Below, piece after piece: positions 33,771 to 45,700 of a stretch of DNA of 64,000 nucleotides. The position numbers and the translations under genes are program-made. Under the pieces are notes generated by a model that saw only the letters and a program-made list of their open reading frames with translations, was not told the DNA's origin and made no database searches. Source of the DNA: Girardinichthys multiradiatus (taxonomy: Eukaryota > Chordata > Actinopteri > Cyprinodontiformes > Goodeidae); NCBI RefSeq assembly GCF_021462225.1, contig NC_061794.1, positions 18,059,784 through 18,123,783 of the forward strand, read 5' to 3'. The first letter of the stretch is position 1. Each line of letters starts with the position of its first letter.

Positions 33771-36700
33771 GTGGCCTTTTATATTTTCACAAATGGCCGG
33801 GTTGGATTGGATAGCTTTTTTTCTTAAAGAATTAAATCGTCACTTAAAAAGTGCCTTTTCTATTTACTCATGTTTTCTTCATCTCATAATAAAATTTGTT
33901 TGATGATCCAAAATATTCAAGTCTGCCAAGAAAGCAAAAACATAATACATTTGTATTTTGCAAAATACTTTTACACAGTGCTACATATGGAAAAAGTACT
34001 CTACATTGCCTCAGTTGGCACATTACTTATAGCTAAAAGGGAAATGAAAACCAAAAACGGGTATAGTATTAGAGCATTTTTCTAGTGCTATACCCACCAG
34101 CTCTGTAGGCCAAATTAATTTTTAACATCCTCCATTTTCACATCACTGGAAAAACTGTTTCAATAATGGAAAGTCTAATAACTTGTAACAGGGGAACGGA
34201 GGGTTTTACCGACTTCAAAAAGGAATTTTAAATGCATTTAAAAGCTCACAAAGACGAGTTGTTAGGTCATGAGAAAAATTCAGCGAGGCGAGGCAGGTCA
34301 TGATTTATTTGTGCTGTGATGCTGCTTGTGTGTGTGTCAGAGCGGTTTTGAGGTTTTCTGACGACACAGCTGAGAACTCGACCTGACCTCTCTGACCTTC
34401 AGTTCAGCCATTTTTTTCTCTGTAGAGGATGCACATTCCTCTGTCAGTAACAGAGGCAAAACAAAGCAAAAAAGCAAGTTGGAGACATCTGATTCAGAAC
34501 AAAAATCCATTCAGCCTTTTGTTGAATAAATATTCATCGCTCAAATATGTAGCATCTGAAGTCCATGTTTTAAGCCAATTTTGTGTTCTCTTTGTCAAGC
34601 TCGTTGAACACAAATGTGAAAGTTTTTTTAGAATCATAAATAAATACATACAAAAATAAAACTGCTCGTTTTATCAAAAAAAGGGGGTGAAATTACAACA
34701 TCTTTTTATGTTTCAGAGAGAATGAAGATCTGACGGCAGCGCTCTGAGGAAAAGTGGGAGACGAAATGTTTAAATAAACACAAATGCAGCTTCTGAAGGT
34801 TTAATGAGGACAATGAAGGACTCTGATGTTGCACGGGATTCTCATCTTCTCATGTTTTTAACTGTCTGTCTGTTTATTCTACTACTGATTGACAGTGACG
34901 AGAGTATGACTGGAAGAATTACATAAAATAATAAAATGTTACATTATAAATAATAAGATAATAAAATGTAATAATAAAATTGATGTTCTTCTTTACATAA
35001 GTCTTTGGATTGTTTCTGCTAATAACAAACCATTTGAGTTCAAATATTTTTCTAATTCTAATTTTTTTATAATTAGTAGGCTCATAAAATCAGAATTTTG
35101 GCATTTTTTGATGAAAGAACCCAGAAATGAACAAACTGAAACCTAAGGTTATTTTAAATAAAACAACCAAATTATTTAATTTACCTTAAGAAGTTTGGGC
35201 AACAGCTTTCTGCTGCTGTCATTCCTTTGCCTAGGGCTGTTTTGAGTTTGAAAGTGTGTTTACCTAATCAACGGATTTAGCTTTCCAAAAGACTCTGAGT
35301 GGAGTTTAGGTGAAGCCTCGTTGTAGTGAATTTGTGCTTTATATCCTGCTGTTTTATTTTGGTTTTGTTGTGCTTAAAGACTAAGTGTTTGTTGCAGTAG
35401 TATAGTTAGGTCTAAAATCTTTGCTTTTCTCATTGCAATATGCAACAAAGCCATCCCACAGCATGATGCAACCTCCGCCATGTTTTACCATGTTACTAAG
35501 TTTCATCTTAGTTCCAAACTGATCCTGGTTTTATTGTCAACCACAGTTATGACAAAACAAATCTGGCATTTGGGGAAATTAAATTTTTTTTCTTCTAGAT
35601 TTCAAGCTTTTCTCATTTCCAATGTATTCACAGCTCACAAATATGATAAACAAACTCTAAATCTTTTGCTGCACTGGTTTGATATAATTTTTTTTCATTA
35701 CTGTATCTGGTAAAATTTGTTTCTTTAGACTTGTTTCTGAATATGTTTTGTTAAATCTTTACTGGAAATTTATGGCTGCCTATCAGAGTGAACGAAGACA
35801 AACTGAACAAAATGGGTGTTTAAAGAGCAAAGACAATGGTGTTAAAACTTTTAATCTATGACTCCAACTCTCCTGACACATTTCTCTCCATGTAGAGAAA
35901 TCATTCTCTTTTTTCCATAGTCTCTGAACACCAAGAGGAAATGACTGCAGGAAATACCAGCTGCTTCATACAGCTCACTGTTTGCCAGCAACAGAAGCTC
36001 CTCCCTTCTTAAATTACTAAAACAAAACAATTATCCTCATAGCTGACCTAGAAATCCACATTTACCCTTGTCTAGGTTTCTATTGCAATTACTTCAGAAG
36101 TCACTTACAGAAACAATTTGACTGCAATTTGACTTGAATTCCTATTTTACTCACAACATCAAACATGTCAAAAACAATAAAAAAGCTGCTGGATTCCTCA
36201 CAAAAAAGACCTCAAAGTCATTATCTACTTTGCTCAACAGATAACGCCTCTCTCAATACATTTATACCATAGCCTATTATTAAAAAGTACCTATTGCGTA
36301 CAAAGATACAAAGACAGTACAGAAGTTAGTTCCTTTCTCTTGTTTCTATCAAATATAATATCGCTAAAAGCAGTGCACATACTGTTCCAAACAATTTTTA
36401 TTTTGGAAACTCCTTTATAATATATATTTCTCATTTAATTTGGTTTGCATGATATCTTAACAGTTAATTACACAGTTCAAAACACAGCATTGTTGTACCA
36501 ACTCAGTTTCTTGGTTTATTAATTTGTGACTTTTATCAACAGTTATACTGAGATGTTTTTTATCACAGTTGTACACCAATATTCAATATATGATTTTATA
36601 CACCAGCCATTGCGTTCGGAGGCCTCAGATGAAACTCTTTCATTGACAAGACTGAGGCATTTGTTTACATTTTCAGTTACATCATGATAAGCAGAAATTT

Positions 36701-36797
36701 GACCACTGATGCATCATGATATAAAAAACGCTACATTTCTATATTACAGTTCTACAAGGTATTGATATCAGGTGGTGTCGCTCACTTTCTGTCACTT
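33771..36797. other. intergenic between repeat cluster and shmt2 3' end
   Basis: Non-coding AT-rich DNA. A short Tc1-like remnant (CATCCCACAGCATGATGCAACCTCCGCCATG) lies near 35452-35482. TTTATT at 36515-36520 is AATAAA on the minus strand, about 280 bp after the shmt2 stop, and is a candidate shmt2 polyadenylation signal. Confidence 0.45.
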
Positions 36798-39700
36798 CTA
36801 GTGATCTGGAAATCCTGGCATGGGGAAGGGTCTGGCAAATAGCTCCACCCGATGGCGGAGCTCTGCAATGAGCTTCACTGTGTCCGGGTCCTTCAGCAGG
36901 AAGGACTTGAAGCTGGCTAAGTTTCCTAATGGAAATAAGAGAGTTCAAAACCTTAACATGTCTGATGTGAAAATCAGCAGGAAACTCTGTGCAATATGTC
37001 AACATGTTGCTTGCTCTTTAAATACACATTCAGAACAGCTCAAGATAAAACAATTTTCTTCAGTAATTTAATTTGAGAAGTAAAACTCATTCGTAACAAT
37101 AATCTTTGACACTCAGAGAGATATACTTCAACCACTTATTTCTCTTCTGATGATTATGGCTTACAGGTAATGAAAACTTAAAATTCAGTTTCTTAGATAA
37201 TTTGACTATAACATTAGACCAAAAAAATACATTTCAATACATAAATGTTATGTTAGGACCTACATAATTGACTGGCCAACACACTGTCCTGACCTGAAAC
37301 CAACAGAGAATATGTGGAGTATTGTCAAAAGGAAGGGGAGACACCAAACCCAACAATTTAGATGACCTGAAGGATGCTATTAAAGTAAGCTGGGCTTCTT
37401 CAGTAGCACGAGAAGCAGATCACTTCCATACCACGCTGCACTGATGCAGTAAGTCCTGCAGGAAACCCAACCAAGTACTGAGTGCACATATTGTACAGTA
37501 CATGGACACTTTCCAGTACATTTCTGTAATCACAGTGCCTTTTTGTTGCTCGTAAAAGTTTCTAATATTGTTATACTGAATATTTGTTTTTATTAGCTGT
37601 AAGACATAATCTTCAAAATCAGCAGAAATAAATGTTAAAATATATCAGCCTGTCATGAATATGTATAATATATGTGTTCACTGTTTGACTCAATCCAAAT
37701 TTGATGATTTTTTTATTCACAACACATCAACTTCCTTGTCCGGTTAGGTTTCTAAGAAAAAACAACAAAACTATCTCACCAGTTTTCTTCTTCACAGTTA
37801 GAGCGATCTGAATCCCTTCATCAAAGAAGTCCACAACCTTTTCAAAGTCTGACTCCTTAAACTGTCGAGAAGTCAGAGCTGGAGCTCCTTTACCAAAATA
37901 TTAAGAAAAGCGAGTAAAACAAACAAAAAAAGGAAACATACACAGACACAACACCAGAAAAGAACCCAATAAGCGATTAAATAAATGTATCCAGACGTTT
38001 ATGTTAAAAGAATAGGCAAGTTGGCAGTTCTGTGAAAATAGGGCCTCACATAAACAGGAAATAGATTTTCAACACCTTCTCAATTAACATTTAAAATCAT
38101 CAACTTGTTTACCGAGCCGGAGTCCTCCTGGAGTGAGGGCGCTCTTGTCTCCAGGACAGGTGTTCTTGTTGGCTGTGATGGACACCAGCTCTAGGACCTT
38201 CTCTACCCTAGCTCCATCTATCCCACAAGGTCGAAGGTCAACCAAGACCAGGTGGTTGTCCGTTCCACCTGTGAGGAGGAGGAGGAGGAAGAAAAAGATG
38301 AGGAGGAGAAGGAGGGAGGTTAAGTGTAAGTTAAAGCTTTATTAATTTGAATTTGAGAATTTCTCTGACAGTTTCTTCCCACCCCACCCTAACCTTTTTG
38401 CTGACACTAGAAAAGTTAAATACCTTTTTAAAATTCCACTCAGTTTTGTTTCTTATACATTCAACAGTAGTGAAGTGAACGCTAACATTTTAAAACAGGA
38501 GGTAAATTAGTCTGCAGTGAATGAAAAAAAGCAATTGCATCAAGTACCTACGAAGCGCTTGTGCTATAATATTAGAGGTGTGGAATCCAGTTTCATGCCG
38601 TAATTTCCAATTCCAGACAGAAACTTTTTATGTATCTGTTAATGTGAATAAAATGTGCACCTGACACCAGGGTGTAGTCTTTCCTCAGCAGAGCACCGGC
38701 CATGGCTTTGGCATTTAGAAGAACCTGAGCGATGTACTGTTTGAACATGGGAGTGGAAGCCTGCAGAGACATGAAATTATGCTGCGTGAAAGAGGAACAC
38801 CGCATCAGCACGACTTCAATGTTTTATGCATAAGCTGCTGAAATTAAACTGGTTCTTCAGTTTGTTTTCTCTAAGGATTTTCTCTCTTATTACATTAGTC
38901 ACTGGATACGACTGAATATCAGAATCAGAATCAGAATCAGAATTAGCTTTATTGCCAAGTTCGTGCATACAAACAAGGAATTTGACTCCGGTACACTTTG
39001 CTCTTTTGTTCTGTTTTTGCATTACAGAATATACAAATTTACAATTTACTCCTCGCGGGACCCGGCCGGGCCAAGCCTGAATGAGAGACGCGAGGCCATC
39101 CCCCAGTGGGCCCACCACCTGCAGGGGGAACCGTGAGGGACCGGTGCAAAGAGGATTGGGTGGCGGACGAAGGACCTCAGCGGCCCGATCTCCAGATGCT
39201 TAGGCTGGCTCTAGGGACGTGGAATGTCACCTCGCTGGGGAGGAAGGAGCCTGAGCTTGTGCGGGAGGTCGAGAGATATCGACTAGAAATAGTCGGGCTC
39301 GCCTCCACGCACAGCGTGGGCTCTGGAACCCATCTCCTTGAGAGGGGTTGGACTCTCTTCTACTCTGGAGTGGCCCACGGGGAGAGGTGGCGGGCTGGTG
39401 TGGGTTTGCTTGTTGACCCCCAGCTCAGCCGTCTCGTGTTGGGGTTTACCCCAGTGGATGAGAGGGTCGTATCCCTGCGCCTTCGGGTTGGGGAGAGGTC
39501 TCTGACTATCATTTCAGCCTACGGGCCGAGTGGTAGTGCAGAGTACCCGGCCTTCTTGGCGTCCCTGTCGGGGGTGCTGGATAGTGCCCCTCCTGGGGAC
39601 TCCATTATTCTGCTGGGGGACTTCAACGCCCACGTGGGGAACGACAGTGACACCTGGAGAGGCGTGATCGGGAGGAATGGCCTCCCCGATCTGAATCCGA

Positions 39701-42700
39701 GTGGTGTTTTGTTATTGGACTTCTGTGCTAGTCACGGATTGTCCATAATGAACACCATGTTTAAGCATAAGGGTGTCCATCAGTGCACTTGGCACCAGGA
39801 CACCCTAGGCAGGAGGTCGATGATTGACTTTGTTGTCGTACCATCAGACCTTCGGCCGCATGTTTTGGACACTTGGGTGAAGAGAGGGGCCGAGCTGTCC
39901 ACTGATCACCACTTGGTGGTGAGTTGGATCCGCTGGAGGAGGAGAAAGCCAGACAGACTTGGCAGGCCCAAGCGCATAGTGAGGGTCTGCTGGGAACGCC
40001 TGGCGGAGCCCTCGGCCAGGGATGTATTCAACTCCCACCTCCGGGAGAGCTTCGACCAGATCCCGGGGGATGTTGGAGGCATAGAGTCCGAGTGGACCAT
40101 GTTCTCCGCATCTATTGTCGATGCTGCTGCCCATAGCTGCGGCCGTAAGGTCTGCGGTGCCTGTCGTGGCGGCAATCCCAGAACCCGGTGGTGGACACTG
40201 GCAGTAAGGGATGCTGTTAAGCTGAAGAAGGAGTCCTATCGGCTGTGGTTGGCTTGTGGGACTCCTGAGGCGGCTGACGGGTACCGTGAGGCCAAGTGTG
40301 CCGCGGCCCGGGCTGTGGCAGAGGCAAAAACTCGGGCCTGGGAAGAGTTCGGTGAGGCCATGGAGAAGGACCACCGGTTGGCCTCGAAGCGATTCTGGCA
40401 AACCGTCCGGCGCCTCAGGAGGGGGAAGCAGTGCTTTGCCAACACTGTTTATAGTGGGGGCAGGAGACTGCTGACCTCGACTGAGGACATTATCTGGCGG
40501 TGGAAGGAGTACTTCGAGGATCTCCTCAATCCTGCCATCATGCATTCCGTGGTGGAAACAGAGGCTGGGGACTCGGGGTTGGACTCTTTCATCACCCAGG
40601 CTGAAGTCACCGAGGTGGTTAAAAAGCTCCGCGGTGGCAAGGCTTCGGGGGTGGATGAGATCCGCCCTGAGTACCTCAAGTCTCTGGATGTTGTAGGGCT
40701 GTCATGGTTGACACGCCTCTTCAACATTGCGTGGCGGTCGGGGACAGTGCCTCTGGACTGGCAGACTGGGGTGGTGGTCCCCCTTTATAAGAAGGGGGAC
40801 CAGAGGGTGTGTTCCAACTACAGGGGGATCACACTCCTCAGCCTCCCTGGTAAGGCCTACGCCAGGGTATTGGAGAGGAGAGTCCGACCGATAGTCGAAC
40901 CTCGGCTTCAGGAGGAACAGTGTGGTTTTCGTCCCAGCCGTGGAACACTGGACCAGCTCTATACCCTCTACAGGCTGCTCGAGGGTTCATGGGAGTTTGC
41001 CCAACCGGTTCACATGTGTTTTGTGGACCTGGAGAAAGCATTCGACTGTGTCCCTCGTGATGCCCTGTGGGGGGTGCTCCAGGAGTATGGAATCGGGGGC
41101 CCTTTATTAGGGGCCATCCGGTCCCTGTACGAGCGGAGCAGGAGTTTGGTCCGCATTGCCGGCACTAAGTCGGACCTGTTCCCAGTGCATGTTGGACTCC
41201 GGCAGGGCTGCCCTTTGTCGCCGGTCCTGTTCATAACTTTTGTGGACAGGATTTCTAGACGCAGCCAAGGGCCGGAGGGGGTCTGGTTTGGGGACCAGTG
41301 GATTTCATCTCTTCTTTTTGCGGATGACGTGGTCCTGCTGGCCCCCTCTAGCCAAGACCTACAGCATGCGCTGTGGCGGTTCGCAGCCGAGTGTGAAGCG
41401 GCTGGGATGAGAATCAGCTCCTCCAAGTCCGAGGCCATGGTACTCGACCGGAAAAGGGTGGCTTGTCCTCTTCAGGTTGGAGGGGAGTTCCTGCCTCAAG
41501 TGGAGGAGTTTAAGTATCTCGGGGTCTTGTTCACGAGTGAGGGAAGAATGGAGCGGGAGATCGACAGATGGATCGGTGCAGCTGCCACTGTAATGGGGGC
41601 GCTGTGCCGGTCCATTGTGGTGAAGAGAGAGCTGAGCTGAAAAGCAAAGCTCTCAATTTACTGGTCGGTCTACGTTCCTACCCTCACCTATGGCCATGAA
41701 CTTTGGGTCATGACCGAAAGAACGAGATCACGGATACAAGCGGCTGAAATGAGCTTCCTCTGTAGGGTGGCCGGGCACTCCCTTAGAGATGGGGTGAGGA
41801 GCTCGGCCATCCGGGAGGGGCTCGGAGTAGAGCCGCTGCTCCTCCACATCGAGAGGAGCCAATTGAGGTGGCTCGGGCATCTATACCGGATGCCTCCTGG
41901 ACGCCTTCCTCGGGAGGTGTTCCAGGCACGTCCCACCGGGAGGAGGCCCAGGGGACGGCCCAGGACACGCTGGAGGGACTATGTCTCTCGGCTGGCCTGG
42001 GAACGCCTTGGGCTCCCCCTGGAGGAACTGGAGGAGGTGTCTGGAGAGAGGGACGTCTGGGCGTCTCTGCTGAGTCTGCTGCCCCCGCGACCCGGTCCTG
42101 GATAAGCGGAAGACGACGAACGAACGAACAATTTACAATGTACAATATACACATATCTAATAGAAAAGTTGCATTTGCAACATCTGTATGCTGTTGTTCT
42201 GTACTCTATTGAATGTTCATTAGAGAAACAGCCTGGGGGAAGAAACAGCCTGGGGGACTAAAACAATCATCTGGACCTGTCTGAGGGCCACAGCCACTCC
42301 AGCTATGGCGTGGTTGTGCGGTCCTCCTTGAAGTGACGGGAACACAGCAAAGTTCACCCTGTCCTGGAGGTCGTAGAGCACCTCCCGACCTTTGGCATCC
42401 ACGGACCGCACACCTTTCCGGAAGAAGATTAGACCAGCCCTGCAGAGCGGAGAGAGGAAACCGGCTGACTGCTTCTCTTGATTTGTCATAATGAACGGCG
42501 TATGAAAGCTGTATTGAATGCAAATTTAGCAGATCACACCTCGCTCCTCTCAGGGACTTATGGGTAGTGGATGTGACCAGGTCAGCATGTTGAAAGGGAG
42601 AAGGAACAGCTCCAGCTGCCACCAGACCACTGATATGAGCCATATCAGCCAGCAGGTAGGCATTTAGCTCCTCACATAGCTGAAACACACACAGACGATC

Positions 42701-45700
42701 CCTACTGTGATCCCTCATTCATCATGGAAGCTTCTACACAGATTTCAGTAGAAAATTATAGAACTGGACAGGACCATTTTCATGCGAGCATAGTCGACGA
42801 GGCGAGCATAGGCGCTGGTCCCTGCAATGATGAGTTTGGGTCTGAAGAGGCGGGCTGTCTTCTCCAGCTGGTCATAATCAATCAGACCCGTTTGGGGCTA
42901 AGATTATATAACACAAGTCAAGAAAAATAACTTGTTACCAGCAATCCTTTGCAGATTTACTTTCAGAGGTTCTCCAACTACTCACATTCAGCTTGTAAGG
43001 CATGGATTCAAAGTAGATGGAGGTGGCTGAGATCCTCTTGTTGTCCGTCATGTAGCCGTGGGTCAGGCTGAAATGTGGTGGAATAAATTTACAACACAGA
43101 GTATCCCTCTTAGGTTGAGACAAATTCTTTTCCAGTTGTTTTCTCACCAGTCTGAATCTTAATATATCCTCAGAATAACAAAATATACTGTAAAACTAGA
43201 ACCTCTTTTTTATTTTCTGCTTTGGTATCCTTTTATTTTCTTTACTAAGAATTCTGCATTTGTTAAAAAGTGCACCTTCATATTTTTAACTGTAAGCTAT
43301 ACTTTTACTGTTTACATTTTGCACATTCATATCACATCAACAAGATTGACATTTAATACAATATTTAATGTCAACCAAACGTGACATAAATGACAAATGT
43401 TATTTCCAGTATCTTGAAAAAGTATTACATTTATTGTATTGGAATTCTGTGTAATAAACTAACACAAAGCAGCTATTAACTGTAAAGTGGAAGTGGTTGA
43501 TCATATCCTCTTTAACTAAAAGGCTGAGAAAGAGGTCCATCTTAACTCTTGAGGAGCTGCAGAGATATACAGCTCATGTAGGGGACTCCACAAATACACT
43601 CCACAAATCTGGCCTTCATGAAATAGTGACAAAAGAAGGGCACTGATGAAAAAAAGCTATAAGAAGTCCAAAAACCTGTAGGAGAAACAGAAAACATTAC
43701 AGAAGGTGCTTTTGTCAGATAAAATTAAAATTAAACTGCTATTTATTTATTTTTTTGTCACAGAAATGCTATTTGTGACAAAGAACAACACCCTAAAATC
43801 CCCATTCCCACAGGGAAGCATGGTGGTTGCAGCATCATGCTGTGGGGATGCTATCTTCAGCAGGGTCAGGGAAGTTGGTCAGAGTTGATAATAAGATAAA
43901 TGGAGCTGAATCCAGGACAAGCCTAAAAGAAAACCTGATTAAATCAGCAATACATAAGACTGGGGCGAAGGTCCAGCAGGACAATAATCCCAAACATACA
44001 GCCATAGCTCCGACAAATGGTTCAGATCAAAGAATATTCATGGGTTAAAATGGTCTAGTCAAAGTCCAGACTGAAATCCAACTGAAAATCTTATCAAAGA
44101 CATGCCCCCAAATGCTCTCAGCTGTAATTGGAGCGAAAGGTGGTTCTACAAACTCTAGTTTAGGATGGCTAAACACTAATGTATATCACTCTTTTCCAAG
44201 TTATATTTGTGAAAAAATGTAACTATTAATTTCTGGCAACTTCACAGTTATGCAGTTATCTTGTGTTGGTCTATCACATAAAATCCTAATAGAGTACATT
44301 GATAGGCTAAGCATCTGTGAGATCTTCTGAACAAAAAGACTGATCCATTAGGGGGGGCACCTCACAATTTATTAAAAGGATTTGCTCTAAGTAGCTTGTT
44401 GTAGGCTACCACCATGGATCTTAAGCAGTCAATGGACTACACTTGCTAAGTACTGACTATTTTAGAGACAAAAAGTAGGCCAAATAAATATACAGTAAAA
44501 CAGATATTTATGTTATTATAGGTCATCAGTTTATGCCAGCATTTTCTATTGGACTCCAAAAAGTAGGCTTGATATGTGATAATAATATAATAATGTCTTA
44601 AATTCAGGGGCATCTTGATGTTCTCTTTACAATTAGGTGGGGGAAAAAGACTACAATCAACCATATTTATTTATGGTAATAGAAGAGCTCTATTATTTTG
44701 CATTAATAGCAAATAAACAGAACAAAACTTCTACAATAATGTATCTATTCTGTCTTTCTGCTCTTCAACACCAGCCATCATGTTATCTTCATTTCCTTCT
44801 GTTCTGTGAGTGTCTGTGAAATTAAAATGAGCTCATTTCAAAGAGGCTGTCATCCCGTGACAGCTCCAGTCAGTGAGACCAAACTTTAATCACACACCCC
44901 ACTTCTTGACGTTAAGTCCAAGAACAACATTCACTTTCTTTTGGGAAATAACTGCAGGGCAAAGTGACGCTCTTTTGTGATACAAATAAATAAAATGTGC
45001 CAACTAATAATGCAGAATCTGTCAGACTGGTGAGAATATCTGAAGCATGAAATGAAAAACTGAACTATTTGAATAAAACACTGTAAAATGTGTTTGTATT
45101 AACATGACGCAGGGATTAACTCGAGAGTTCTTATATGGTTTCATAACATCTAAATAGGTAAATATTTCTGTAATAATATTATTTTAGCATATAAAGTAAT
45201 CATGTTACACATACATTTTTGTAAAATGATTTAAATAAAATGCTCTTGTTTTGCCAAAACAGGATTTAACGTGTTTGTTAATTGAAGTTATTGATTGGAA
45301 GGATAACCGTCAATGTTTGTTTTCACAAGCAGCTATTATTGCCAAGAGTAAACAAAACAAAAAAAAATATCTACTTTTAGAATAAAACATTAAGATTAAA
45401 CAGCTTTTTTACTCACTGTCCACCATCCGGTAGATCCAGGCCCATGATTCGGTCATGAGGCTTGAGTACAGAGGTGTAGGCTGCAAAGTTAGCTGGAGAC
45501 CCAGAGTACGCCTGGACGTTGACGCCCCACAGATTGGGATCCAGGCCGAAGGTGGTGAGAGCTCGTCTCTGACACAGCAGCTCAATCTGGTCAACCACCT
45601 CCGCACCGCCGTAGTACCTGAAAGAGACACACAAACAAATTCATTCATAGACTATACATAATGTCTCAGATACTTTGTATTGTATCTAATAGTTTTTTTG

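Larger units (their letters stand above)
38920..42262. repeat. fish interspersed repeat split by a LINE insertion
   Basis: Left half (about 38920-39049) has AGAATCAGAATCAG repeats, GCTTTATTGCC and AACAAGGAATTTGACTCCGG, a block I know from teleost genomes. The right half resumes at 42128 and ends with AACAGCCTGGGGGA duplicated in tandem at about 42227-42257. The two halves are separated by the LINE at 39050-42127. The repeat ends about 15 bp from the shmt2 exon-8 splice donor. Confidence 0.75.

Noticed and set aside
39844..40545. 233-codon minus-strand frame
   Set aside because: Antisense shadow of the GC-rich LINE reading frame, with no family motif.
39106..41640. 844-codon frame as a host gene of the kind labelled craniofacial-development-protein-2-like or LINE ORF2-like
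   Set aside because: It has endonuclease plus reverse-transcriptase motifs, target-site duplications, a tetramer tail and a second truncated copy in the same gene, so it is a retrotransposon.
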